DNA of 64,000 nt from the NCBI RefSeq assembly GCF_000383095.1, contig NZ_AORL01000015.1:124008-188007 (forward strand), given 5' to 3'. Numbering within the stretch: the stretch's first letter is position 1; every line of letters starts with the position of its first letter. Shown piece after piece: positions 52,230 to 61,147 of this stretch. Both the position numbers and the translations under genes were made by a program. Under the pieces are notes generated by a model. It ran no database searches. It was given only the letters and a program-made list of their open reading frames with translations, and was not told where the DNA came from. The stretch comes from Sphingomonas sp. PR090111-T3T-6A (lineage in GTDB: Bacteria > Pseudomonadota > Alphaproteobacteria > Sphingomonadales > Sphingomonadaceae).

Positions 52230-52559
52230 ATGGAAACCGATGACGCCTTGGCCGCACTCGCGGCGTTGTCCCATCCCACACGTCTGGACGCCTTCCGGCG
52301 CCTGGTTCGCCATGAGCCGGACGGATTGGCGACCGGCGATCTGGTCGCGGCCAGCGGCCTCACGCAGAGTACGTTCTCTACGCACCTAGCCGTGCTCGCC
52401 AAAGCTGGCCTGGTGACGTCGGAAAAGCGCGGCCGGCACCAGATTCAGCGCGCGAGCATCGATACACTCCGGCACCTCATGACATTCCTCGCCAAGGATT
52501 GTTGCGCGGGAAGCCCAGAACTTTGCGAGCCGCTGCTTGCCGATCTCACCTGTTGCTGA
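52230..52559 (+). CDS. arsR: ArsR family arsenic-responsive repressor
   Basis: A 109-residue ArsR/SmtB winged-helix repressor. A-A-L-S-H-P-T-R-L-D-A-F-R-R near residue 9 opens the fold; recognition helix Q-S-T-F-S-T-H-L-A-V-L follows. Cysteines are at the C-terminus (C-C-A-G near residue 91, then C-E, and a terminal C-C), a position used for As(III) in several ArsR types. It heads the arsenic operon and shows no Shine-Dalgarno site, so the message may be leaderless. Confidence 0.87.
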   Translation: METDDALAALAALSHPTRLDAFRRLVRHEPDGLATGDLVAASGLTQSTFSTHLAVLAKAGLVTSEKRGRHQIQRASIDTLRHLMTFLAKDCCAGSPELCEPLLADLTCC

Positions 52560-52570
52560 AGGACCGCCTC

Positions 52571-53002
52571 GTGGCCGACGTCATCATCTACCACAATTCC
52601 GACTGCGGCACGTCGCGCAACACGCTCGCGATGATCCGCAACGCCGGTATCGAGCCGCATGTCGTCGAATACCTCAAGACGCCGCCATCGCGTGTCATGC
52701 TGCTCCAGTTGATCGAGAGGGCGGGAATCAGCCCACGTCAGCTCCTGCGCGAGAAGGGCACGCCCTATGACACGCTTGGCCTCGGCGACGAAAGTCTGAC
52801 GGACGCGGCGCTCGTAGACGCGATGATGACGCATCCGATCCTCATCAATCGGCCGCTGGTGGTCTCGCCGCTCGGCGTGCGCCTGTGCCGCCCCTCCGAG
52901 GTGGTGCTCAACATCCTGCCTGAGCCCCAGCGCGGCGCCTTCGCCAAGGAAGATGGCGAGCAGGTAGTCGATGCCGCCGGCAATTGCATCCTTCCGGCGT
53001 GA
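52571..53002 (+). CDS. arsC: Arsenate reductase (glutaredoxin-dependent)
   Basis: A 143-residue ArsC of the Spx/ArsC fold. The redox Cys is in Y-H-N-S-D-C-G-T-S-R near residue 13, and the R-P-L motif with R-L-C-R-P-S is at about residue 94-105. It reduces arsenate to arsenite with glutathione/glutaredoxin. The start is a GTG at 52571 behind AAGGA. Its stop overlaps the next start (GTGA). An orphan fragment of the same C-terminal block is at 14480. Confidence 0.9.
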   Translation: MADVIIYHNSDCGTSRNTLAMIRNAGIEPHVVEYLKTPPSRVMLLQLIERAGISPRQLLREKGTPYDTLGLGDESLTDAALVDAMMTHPILINRPLVVSPLGVRLCRPSEVVLNILPEPQRGAFAKEDGEQVVDAAGNCILPA

Positions 53003-53664
53003 ACCGTCGGGCCATTCTGGCCGAGGCGCTGGGCAGCTTCCTGCTGTTCGCGACTGTCATCGGCTCGGGCATCATGGCGGAGCGGCTTGCCGGCGGTAAC
53101 ATCGCTATCGCCCTGCTCGGTAACACGGTCGCGACGGGGGCCATCCTGTTCGTCCTGATCACGATGCTGGCGCCTCTATCTGGCGCGCACATGAATCCAG
53201 CGGTCACGTTGGTGATGCGCCTGCGTGGGCACATTCGGACCGACGCAGCCATCGCCTATGTCGTGGCGCAGATCGTGGGCGGCATTCTCGGCGTCTGGAT
53301 GGCCCATCTGATGTTCGACGTTCCGATCCTCCAATTGTCGGACAGGATGCGCAGCGGCCCCGGCCAATGGATGGCCGAGGCAGTCGCCACCTTCGGCCTC
53401 GTCCTGACGATCCTGGGAACGGCGAGGGTGCGGCCTGACAGCATCCCGGCGAGCGTCGCGCTCTATATCACCGCCGCCTACTGGTTCACCTCGTCCACCA
53501 GCTTCGCCAATCCCGCCATCACCATCGCCCGTTCGCTGAGCCGCAGTTTCGCCGGGATCGCCCCGGTCTGCGTGCCCGGCTTCATCGCCGCGCAACTTGC
53601 CGGCGCGCTCGCCGCCCATTTGGTTAGCGCAACGATCTTCGACAGGCCGAAGGAAGCCCTATGA
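52999..53664 (+). CDS. aqpS: MIP family aquaporin (arsenite channel)
   Basis: A 221-residue aquaglyceroporin-like channel with six hydrophobic helices. Both NPA boxes are present: [10 protein letters not shown] near residue 57 and S-F-A-N-P-A-I-T near residue 174. In sphingomonads and rhizobia such a gene in the arsC-arsH context serves for arsenite efflux in place of ArsB (AqpS). The GTG start overlaps the arsC stop and its stop overlaps arsH. Confidence 0.88.
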   Translation: MNRRAILAEALGSFLLFATVIGSGIMAERLAGGNIAIALLGNTVATGAILFVLITMLAPLSGAHMNPAVTLVMRLRGHIRTDAAIAYVVAQIVGGILGVWMAHLMFDVPILQLSDRMRSGPGQWMAEAVATFGLVLTILGTARVRPDSIPASVALYITAAYWFTSSTSFANPAITIARSLSRSFAGIAPVCVPGFIAAQLAGALAAHLVSATIFDRPKEAL

Positions 53665-54404
53665 GTCGTGTCCGCATACTCACCGATCCCGATCATCTCC
53701 CTGCGCTTGATCCCGCCTTCGCAATCCGTCGTCCGGCGCTTGGCATCGGCGACGATCAGCAACCGCCCCGCATCCTGCTACTCTACGGATCACTCCGCGC
53801 TCGGTCCTTCTCGCGGCTGGCAGTCGAGGAAGCCGCGCGCCTGCTCCGGTTCTTCGGGGCCGAGACGCGCATCTTCGATCCATTCGACCTGCCGCTGCCC
53901 GATCAGTATCCCGGCGACGATCACGCGGCGGTCCACGAATTGCGCGAGCTATCGCTGTGGTCGGAGGGGCAGGTCTGGTGCAGCCCCGAGCGCCACGGCC
54001 AGATCAGCGGCATCATGAAGGCGCAGATCGATCACTTGCCGCTGGAGATGAAGGGCATGCGCCCGACGCAGGGGCGGACGCTCGCCGTCATGCAGGTGTC
54101 GGGCGGGTCACAGTCGTTCAATGCAGTCAACACGCTGCGCCTGCTCGGCCGCTGGATGCGGATGTTCACGATCCCGAACCAGTCATCCGTGGCGATGGCC
54201 TATAAGGAGTTCGACGAAGCCGGGCGGATGAAGCCGTCCAGCTATTACGACCGTATCGTCGATGTGATGGAAGAATTGGTACGCATCACCGTGCTGATGC
54301 GCTCGCACACCGCACAGTTGGTGGATCGCTATTCGGAACGCAAGGCCAGCGGCGTGGCGGTGGCCGTCGAAGATCACTCCACCATCGCGATTGGCCGCCG
54401 CTGA
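53661..54404 (+). CDS. arsH: ArsH NADPH-dependent FMN reductase
   Basis: A 247-residue flavodoxin-fold protein. It has [15 protein letters not shown] near residue 40 (FMN phosphate loop), W-C-S-P-E-R-H-G-Q near 106 and [10 protein letters not shown] near 148. ArsH oxidises trivalent organoarsenicals and acts as a quinone reductase. The ATG overlaps the preceding stop (ATGA). It ends the operon, followed by a pair of palindromes. Confidence 0.92.
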   Translation: MSRVRILTDPDHLPALDPAFAIRRPALGIGDDQQPPRILLLYGSLRARSFSRLAVEEAARLLRFFGAETRIFDPFDLPLPDQYPGDDHAAVHELRELSLWSEGQVWCSPERHGQISGIMKAQIDHLPLEMKGMRPTQGRTLAVMQVSGGSQSFNAVNTLRLLGRWMRMFTIPNQSSVAMAYKEFDEAGRMKPSSYYDRIVDVMEELVRITVLMRSHTAQLVDRYSERKASGVAVAVEDHSTIAIGRR

Positions 54405-54418
54405 CGGCAGACCCAGTG

Positions 54419-54482
54419 TTCCCGATCGGGAAGATTGATGCGGAGAGTGTCACTCCCGCCTCTGTTTCTTCCCGATCGGGAA
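54419..54482. repeat. Two identical 14-bp palindromes TTCCCGATCGGGAA
   Basis: The perfect palindrome occurs at 54419-54432 and again at 54469-54482, 50 bases apart, between arsH and the truncated RND gene. It may be an operator of the lost pump system or act as a terminator. Confidence 0.75.
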
Positions 54483-54489
54483 TTGTACG

Positions 54490-54827
<338 letters not shown>

Positions 54828-56091
54828 GCTTGAATATGGCCCGCCTGAGACGCGCGCGACCTACGCTGCGCTCGGGATTCGTGCGGGCGATCGGTGGGTG
54901 ACCGAGATCGAGGATCGTTTGGCGGGGCGTACCCGGCGCCACGCGCCTCTCCCTGCCTATCATTTTGCCGAGTGGCTGACCTGGAACTGGTGGCGATTGC
55001 GCTGGGAGCCCTTTCGGCGGACCTCAAGCTGGGAACTCGCCCACAAGACAGCGACGATCGGCGGCGGATGGATCTGGCCGAATATCACCATCGTCACCGA
55101 TGGCGAGCAAATCCTCTTCGATCCGGTCCCGACCGAGCCTGGTCCAGGCCAGCCATTGCGCTATCTGTCTTCTCTGCCGCTTTCCGTCAGCGCCGCAGAT
55201 TTTGAGACGGCAATTGATGATTTCGTGCGCCGTGTGCTGGAGCGGTTGCGCGTTTCCGAAGTCGGGGCCACCAATCTCGCCGATCTGTGGCAAGCGCTTA
55301 CCGTTGAGCGCGCAGATCCCCGATTAGCACGGTTCCGTAAGCTTGAGGCACTTTTGGGCTGGGATCCGGGCGAGGCGGACGATGCGCTGATCGAGCAACT
55401 AGAGGCGGAGAGCGAGGAACTAGGGACCGAGGCTATTGAGGAACTCGCCGCTGACGGTCCGGGAGAACGGGCTCCGCTCGATCGCATGGAACTCGTCGGG
55501 TTGGTCAACAGGAATGGCATCAGCGCTCGATCGGGCGATGCCGCGACACTTGGAGATGGATATCGGGAATCCTGCGGGGAAACCTCGGCTTGGCGGCAGG
55601 GCGTTCGTGCGGCGAGGGCATTGCGTGCGCTGGAGAAGCCGGGCGATGTCGTAACCGACGATCTACTTTGTGGAATGACCGGTGTGATGAAAGGCGCGAC
55701 TGCAGCGTCGGCCACAGGAGCACCTCTGTCGTTCGAACTGAATGAACCTGGTGCTCGATCAAACATCGTGCTGCGTTCTCGGTACAGGAATGGACGGCGC
55801 TTCGATCTCGCGCGCATTTTTGGTGATCGGATTCTGGAAAAGAACGGGGAGCCGCTTCGGCCAGTGACCCGCAGCCGGACGCACCGACAGAAGGCGCAGA
55901 TTGGCTTCGCCGCTGAATTACTCTGCCCGATTGAATCGCTTGTGACGGTCTTAGCCGGTGACCTGGCTGAAGATGCATATGAGGATGCTGCCGATCACTT
56001 TGGCGTCACGGCCAGAGTCGTGGAACTGCAACTCCTGGGCAATCGTATCATTGAAAGAAAAGATGCCCTGAAATCCTTCATGTAGGTTAGA

Positions 56092-56178
56092 GAAGCGATC
56101 ACCTCCAGCTACGGTGTCCTCGATCCAAGTCGTGACGCGCTCAGCTTCCGCTGGCGCGATCAGCGGTCCGACTTCGGT
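56092..56178 (-). pseudogene. Scar of an aldehyde dehydrogenase gene
   Basis: The reverse strand reads T-E-V-G-P-L-I-A-P-A-E-A-E-R-V and T-T-W-I-E-D-T-V-A-G-G-D, the well-conserved segment before the catalytic loop of aldehyde dehydrogenases. Only some 29 codons survive. It lies between the ImmA/IrrE-like gene and the truncated MbcA copy. Confidence 0.5.
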
Positions 56179-56235
56179 CTCGGCGAAACAGGTTGGAAGC
56201 GCCGGGTGAGTGAGACTGACGTCTCGGGGGCTAGC

Positions 56236-56814
56236 ATCCCGTCACGCGAAATCGCGCTGGGCAACCTTGACGACGTCCACCTTCCGGCCCGCCTTCAGCA
56301 ACTCCAAAGGTGCGTGGCCGTCGAGCGCGCCATGCGCCTGTCGCAGCCACAGCCATCCGGATCGCGCGTCCGGCGCCAGGCGGAGCACATCGGCAACTCC
56401 CTCCAGCGGCCTGCCGTCCACGAATTGGACCAGCGGATAAGCCAGTTTCCGCTCACCACGAAGGAGACCGACAACCGCCTTGCGCTGCTGCCACTTGCTG
56501 AGTGTCGAACGAGGAATCCCCAGCGATGCTTCTATTTCGCCGGCGCCGGCGACAGGGCCCGCCCAGCTCCTGAGCGGCCGCGGCGACGCATAGTCGAGCA
56601 GCCGCTGTCGCCCCTCCTCGATCGAGATTGACTCCCCCAGTCCGGCTCCACAGCTATGGGTTACCCGACCACTCTCGACGGGGGCCGGCGACTCATGACC
56701 GGTCGCGACCTCCATCAACCTGCGGCGCAGCTGATTTTTTTCGCGCGTGAGCTGCCGCCGGGTCGCGCTCGGCAATTCGGCGATCGCGTTATAGATGACG
56801 ACGATCGTATCGCC
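56236..56814 (-). repeat. Duplicated segment A2' (copy of 49231-49813)
   Basis: About 580 bases match the MbcA/Xre-like gene region at 49231 with roughly 90% identity by eye. The left end is the same in both copies (ATCCCGTCAC); the right end stops abruptly near 56814. Confidence 0.85.
56242..56814 (-). pseudogene. 5'-truncated MbcA/Xre-like gene
   Basis: The frame is open for 190 codons from the break to the stop, with the same HTH (S-L-G-I-P-R-S-T-L-S-K-W) and toxin-binding domain as the copy at 49237. The first 40-odd residues, including the start with its GGAG site, are missing. A start inside at M-P-S-A-T-R-R (56775) could still make a shorter product. Confidence 0.75.
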
Positions 56815-56875
56815 CAGGTAACGCTGCCGCAGGCCGATCGACTTCGCGGCATGGGGCTTTGGGCAGAAGGCAAGC

Positions 56876-57073
56876 TTGTTCGCGGCAAGTCTGGACCTGC
56901 CTGATGCGAATATTGATCAACTTGTGAAGGCGATTTCACGGGTAAAGGATTTGCAAAACTCGGTGGAGTATAACGCAATAGAAGGATGTATCAAAAAAAG
57001 CGATAATCATAAATATAACGCCTATCGTGGAGGTATGGTCTCGATTTTAGTAGTTTATTGTACTTTATTTTAG
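56876..57073 (+). CDS. Small hypothetical protein in A+T-rich patch
   Basis: A 65-codon frame beginning with A-A-S-L-D-L-P-D-A-N and ending with a hydrophobic stretch (M-V-S-I-L-V-V-Y-C-T-L-F). The codon use and base composition are unlike the neighbours, since the region 56920-57110 is A+T-rich. No ribosome site or family is evident, so it may be a relic of transferred DNA rather than a gene. Confidence 0.25.
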   Translation: MFAASLDLPDANIDQLVKAISRVKDLQNSVEYNAIEGCIKKSDNHKYNAYRGGMVSILVVYCTLF

Positions 57074-57215
57074 GTATGATTGCCGTTGATGCAAAAGAAT
57101 ACCTGAAAAATTCAGCTTAACGCCCCGACATCCGACATCTGGCAGCGATCCCGGCGATCCGAAAGCGATCGCTTAATCAAACGCACAGCCAGATGCTCAT
57201 CATGGCGGGATGATC

Positions 57216-57836
57216 TTAGCACCATAATCCTGCCCACGGCTTGATCGTCTGCCACCACTCGACCGGCGTCAGAATGCGAAGTGGAAGCGCCGGTAGAAGG
57301 TGGCGCTTTTTAATGATCGTCTTGTGGTCACGCGTGCAAAACACGTCGCAGCCCATGCCGATCGCGTTGCCGAGAAGCTCTCGATCGTTCGGGTCGGGAA
57401 GCGCGCTCAAAAGAGTGCTGTCGTTGAGACGGCGACCGAGGTCCCGACCGTGGCGGCTGCCCGCGCTGATCTGGTCGGCCACCTGGATCGCGTAATCCAT
57501 GAGCCGTTCGCGAACGTCCTCGTCCGGCGTGTTTGAGATTTCCTCGATGGTCTTGGCCGATGCGGCGAGCTCCCAATAAGCCCTCTGGCCGGTGAAGAAG
57601 ACGTGCATCAGCGCTTCGATGTCGTGTGCCGTCTTCTCGTCCACGCTCATGGGAGCGGGAACGTTCTCGAAGACCTGCTCCGGCCACTTCACGATGAGGT
57701 TCACGACGTTCGTGTCGAGGAAGATCTTTCCCGGGACCTTCTCGAACGGATTGGCCCTGCAATCAGCAGATTGCTCTTGCTGACTTGCATAGAAGATCCA
57801 ACGCCTGCGAAGCGGATCCCAGCGCTCTAGCGTCAT
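57216..57836 (-). CDS. PIN-domain protein, probable ribonuclease
   Basis: A 206-residue protein. The PIN fold shows I-F-L-D-T-N-V-V-N near residue 35 (first Asp), an acidic helix K-T-I-E-E-I-S near 90, and the late acidic pair in D-P-N-D-R-E-L-L-G and C-T-R-D-H-K-T-I-I. It has an unusual 30-residue leader with W-D-P-L-R-R-R-W. I chose the ATG at 57836; reading upstream in frame shows C-A-L-P-G-C, so a longer form is possible. It follows an HTH-like gene by 85 bases on the same strand, suggesting a toxin-antitoxin-like or controller/effector pair. Confidence 0.72.
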   Translation of the reverse strand: MTLERWDPLRRRWIFYASQQEQSADCRANPFEKVPGKIFLDTNVVNLIVKWPEQVFENVPAPMSVDEKTAHDIEALMHVFFTGQRAYWELAASAKTIEEISNTPDEDVRERLMDYAIQVADQISAGSRHGRDLGRRLNDSTLLSALPDPNDRELLGNAIGMGCDVFCTRDHKTIIKKRHLLPALPLRILTPVEWWQTIKPWAGLWC

Positions 57837-57921
57837 TTCGGTCTCGGCCCCTCGACACCCGGGAAGGGCGCAGGCGGCATATCCCGATGGCGTGGGGTCG
57901 ACGTCAAGATGGGAAGGGTGA

Positions 57922-58329
57922 TCAGCCCTGCTGCTGATCGATGCCGGGCCCGGCGAAGACGCCGAGCGCGGCGAGGATGGATGCGAGCCGATCGTCAGCC
58001 TCATCCGAGCCGTCACTAAGGCGGTCGAGCATCCCGATGAGCCTTTCCCTTCGCCGGAGGGCGTCTTCGTCCGCCGCAGATTTGTCGTCCTGGTCTGATG
58101 CGGGGGAGGGGCTCGAATTCGGGAGAAGGTATTCGAATAGGCGATCGACGGCTTGGGTGCGGACGACGAGGCGTCGATGGAGGGCTTGGCTCACGACCGG
58201 TTGTCGAACGGCGGTCTCCCGCACGATCGAGCTGTAATTTCCTTGGGAAATGACGGTTTTGCGGATCGCCTGCGACAGGGCGGTCCGCTCCCACTCGGTC
58301 ATTCGATTTTCCGCTCGCGGTCGCGACAT
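57922..58329 (-). CDS. Small HTH-like protein of unknown function
   Basis: A 135-residue protein. Residues 15-65 look like a helix-turn-helix: L-S-Q-A-I-R-K-T-V near 20, S-S-I-V-R-E-T-A-V-R-Q-P-V-V near 35, and L-F-E-Y-L-L. The middle is rich in Ser/Pro/Asp, the end has A-S-I-L-A-A-L-G-V-F-A-G. It could be a controller for the divergent methyltransferase and the PIN gene, like C proteins of restriction-modification systems. An internal ATG at 58302 may be the true start. Confidence 0.6.
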   Translation of the reverse strand: MSRPRAENRMTEWERTALSQAIRKTVISQGNYSSIVRETAVRQPVVSQALHRRLVVRTQAVDRLFEYLLPNSSPSPASDQDDKSAADEDALRRRERLIGMLDRLSDGSDEADDRLASILAALGVFAGPGIDQQQG

Positions 58330-58352
58330 ATTCGTATTAGTATTCGAATATG
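58327..58352. promoter_or_regulatory. Inverted repeat spanning both divergent start codons
   Basis: CATATTCG and CGAATATG (58327-58334 and 58345-58352) are 8-bp arms around a 10-base centre. The left arm contains the start codon of the HTH-like gene on the minus strand, the right arm that of the methyltransferase. A protein bound here would block both genes at once. Confidence 0.6.
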
Positions 58353-59666
58353 ACTGTTTTGGAAATGGGCTTCGCAGAACGTTCGACGTTCCCGGCTAAC
58401 CTGCTTATGGGAGCGCCAGTGCTGCAGAACTGGCTATTTCCTCACGGCGAGGGGTCGCTATCGTCCAACGTGGGAGCGGCTGACCTGGCGTATCAACGCT
58501 GGTTTCGCTTCAAGGAGGCGTATTCGCCGCGTCTCGTCATGGAGGCCCTTCAAGAGAACAGCCGGCCTGTCGGGCGCTGCATCGACCCGACCGGGGGATC
58601 GGGGACTACGGCGCTGGTCTGCTCTTTCCTTGGCATCGACTGCGACACCGTGGAGGTGAATCCCTTCATGGCCGACTTGATCGCGGCCAAGACGCGTCGT
58701 TACGATACGGGTGCGCTATCGGCCGACATCGCTGCGGTGCTGGGTGGGCGTCCGAAGGACGGTGGCTTGGCGCGGTATGCGCACGCCCCCTCGACGTTGA
58801 TCGAACCTGGCGACGGCGGGCGTTGGGTCTTCAACGCTCCCGTTGCCGCGCAGATCGGGGCGTTCGCGGACGCGATCGACCTCGCCCGCGAGGAGCACAG
58901 GCCGTTCCTTCGCGTGATGCTCGGTTCGGTCCTGCGTGACGTGAGCAACGTCGTCGTGAACGGAAAGGGTAGGAAGTATCGGCGCGGGTGGGACAAGCGC
59001 GTGGTCACGGGCGGCCATGTCGTGGATGCGATGCGTGGCGCCTGCAATGCCGGCTACAGCGACATCGTCCGATTCAGTAACCGTTTACAGGGCGATGTTC
59101 GCGTGCACCACGGTGATGCGAGGGTGGAGACGGCGGATCTGCCGGAGGCAGATTGCGCAATCTTTTCGCCCCCGTACCCAAACAGCTTTGACTATACCGA
59201 TATCTACAACCTTGAACTATGGATGCTGGGATATCTGAGATCGGGGCAGGACAACCGGAAGCTGCGGCTGGCGACAATGCATTCGCACGTCCAGCTTAAC
59301 AGGGAAGGCCGGGAACCGGCGGGCAGCTCACCGGAATTCCTGCGGGCGCTGGAGGCGGTCGAGGAAAGCCGGTCCCAGCTCTGGCATCGGGGAATACCGT
59401 CGATGCTGCGCTCCTACTTCGCCGACATGGAGGGGATCATCGCCGACCTCGCCGAGCGCATCCGCCCCGGGGGGCTGATCACCGTGATCGTCGGGGGCAG
59501 CAGCTATGCCGGCATCGGGGTTGATGCCCCTAAGATCATTGCTGAGCTCGGTCAGGACATGGGGCTCGACCTAGTGCGGCATTCGCCGCTGCGGGCGATG
59601 CGGCTGAGCGCCCAGCAAGGCGGACAGTTTGGTCTCTCCGAAGATGCCGTCGTCTTCGCCTGCTAG
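58350..59666 (+). CDS. DNA methyltransferase (amino-methylating, SPPY type)
   Basis: A 438-residue methyltransferase. Motif I is C-I-D-P-T-G-G-S-G-T-T near residue 75, with the acidic end of strand 2 in V-E-V-N-P-F. The catalytic motif IV, I-F-S-P-P-Y-P-N-S, is near residue 270, typical of N6-adenine or N4-cytosine enzymes, and D-Y-T-D-I-Y follows. The target domain would lie between the motifs or after. The 3' end shares CTAG with the KAP gene's 3' end. It may protect host DNA from the neighbouring system or be an independent modifier. The start is ATG 58350; 58365 is an alternative behind GGAA. Confidence 0.85.
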   Translation: MTVLEMGFAERSTFPANLLMGAPVLQNWLFPHGEGSLSSNVGAADLAYQRWFRFKEAYSPRLVMEALQENSRPVGRCIDPTGGSGTTALVCSFLGIDCDTVEVNPFMADLIAAKTRRYDTGALSADIAAVLGGRPKDGGLARYAHAPSTLIEPGDGGRWVFNAPVAAQIGAFADAIDLAREEHRPFLRVMLGSVLRDVSNVVVNGKGRKYRRGWDKRVVTGGHVVDAMRGACNAGYSDIVRFSNRLQGDVRVHHGDARVETADLPEADCAIFSPPYPNSFDYTDIYNLELWMLGYLRSGQDNRKLRLATMHSHVQLNREGREPAGSSPEFLRALEAVEESRSQLWHRGIPSMLRSYFADMEGIIADLAERIRPGGLITVIVGGSSYAGIGVDAPKIIAELGQDMGLDLVRHSPLRAMRLSAQQGGQFGLSEDAVVFAC

Positions 59667-61147
59667 CGCTTGAACGTTGACACGACGGCATAGAGTTTCG
59701 CCGGATCGGTGAACTGCGCCGTTTCGAGCGATGCCGCCGCCATTGCCTTTATCGCGTCCGTGACCTCCTGAAGCATGAAGTCCTTGCCGATGTCGACGAC
59801 GCTGGTTCCGATCATCGCCTTGAGATTTTCGCGGCTGAATCGTTCGGGCCAGCGCGAGGCGAGCGTTGCTATCGACACCGCCTCCCAGGCGGAAAGGGCA
59901 CCCTGGGGCTGAAACATCAGTGCCGCGCGAGCGCGACTCAGTACGCGTGCGCGCTGACGGAGTGGCAGCTTCTCCAGCCACGGCTGAACTTGTGAGGTTG
60001 CCTCGTTCCAGCCTTCAGGTTCGAATCTCTCGTGACGCGGCCTCATTAATCTTCGTGCGATGCCCTCGACGGCAAAGAGCAGGACGATCGACACGAATGT
60101 CCATGCGGCCGCCCAGTTTGCCCAAGGGCCTGCCAGCCGCATTACCGCGACGGCCACAAAGGCGAGACTGACCAGCGCGCCGCGAACGACCGTCGGGGTG
60201 GGCGGCAGTCTGCGCGGATTGGTCGAAGTGATGCCGGATGCGAGGTCCGGCAGCGGCAGTTCCAGATGCACGACCTTCTCGAGATAGTCGCGGGCTAGGT
60301 CCGTTGCTTTCTCGGCGACCCCGTCCTTCTTGAGGGCCTCGGCGATGCTCTTGATCAGCTTGTCGCCCTCGTAGGCGAGAAGAAAGGCGATGCGGTTCGC
60401 CTTGGGATGGCCGTCGAGTTGGGCGATGGCGCTAAGCACGTCGATGACGTGTGCGGGCGAGCATCGGTCCAAGTCCTCGACGAGGACCACGAAGCGCGTT
60501 CCGCGCGGTTGGGCGGCAGCGAGGACGTCGAAGTCGAACGCGAACCGCTCCAACGCGCCGATGGCGTCCGCCTTGGTGCCTCCTAGCATCGACCGGAATG
60601 TCTCCACCGCCGGCTGGGACAGCTTGGAGAATAAATAGCCGAGGACCGGAAGGCCGAAGACTCCCAGTCCCTCGATCCAGGTCTTGGGGTTGTTCGCCAC
60701 GATGCGCGACCATCCCCTGACGTCCGGCAGAAAGTAGAGCGCCATGAGATAGAAGATCGGTGTGAAGATCGCGATCTGGATCGGAAGCGACTGCCGTGCG
60801 AGCTTCGCTAGCACGATCCGTCGCGCTGCGCTCTGCCAGTCGCGGCGGATCGCCGTCGAGATCGCGTAGGACAGGTTTGCGAGGAACTGCTCCTGACTGG
60901 ATGTGCGCCACGCGCTGACCAGAACTTCCCGGTGGCGTCCGTCGCGGGTGAGTTCCTCGGCAGCCATCTGGAGCGCGCTTGACTTGCCGGCTCCCCACGC
61001 GCCTTCGATGCCGAGGACGAGCAGCCCGGAGTTATACGGGTCGCGGACGATTCTCGCCACGCTCTTAGCGAATGGCCATCTGCCGAACAGGTCGTCGCCG
61101 GGCTTCCGGATGGGATTGCTGTCAACGAGGGACGGGCGACCGGTCAT
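59663..61147 (-). CDS. KAP family P-loop NTPase, membrane-inserted
   Basis: A 494-residue NTPase. Walker A is G-I-E-G-A-W-G-A-G-K-S-S near residue 45. Between it and Walker B (V-V-L-V-E-D-L-D-R-C near residue 222) two hydrophobic segments (about 118-135 and 155-175) are inserted, the hallmark of KAP proteins. More hydrophobic segments follow near 325-365. KAP NTPases occur in several phage-defence systems, where the membrane insertion suggests a role in membrane damage or signalling. Its ATG overlaps the stop of the upstream gene (ATGA). Confidence 0.85.
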   Translation of the reverse strand: MTGRPSLVDSNPIRKPGDDLFGRWPFAKSVARIVRDPYNSGLLVLGIEGAWGAGKSSALQMAAEELTRDGRHREVLVSAWRTSSQEQFLANLSYAISTAIRRDWQSAARRIVLAKLARQSLPIQIAIFTPIFYLMALYFLPDVRGWSRIVANNPKTWIEGLGVFGLPVLGYLFSKLSQPAVETFRSMLGGTKADAIGALERFAFDFDVLAAAQPRGTRFVVLVEDLDRCSPAHVIDVLSAIAQLDGHPKANRIAFLLAYEGDKLIKSIAEALKKDGVAEKATDLARDYLEKVVHLELPLPDLASGITSTNPRRLPPTPTVVRGALVSLAFVAVAVMRLAGPWANWAAAWTFVSIVLLFAVEGIARRLMRPRHERFEPEGWNEATSQVQPWLEKLPLRQRARVLSRARAALMFQPQGALSAWEAVSIATLASRWPERFSRENLKAMIGTSVVDIGKDFMLQEVTDAIKAMAAASLETAQFTDPAKLYAVVSTFKR

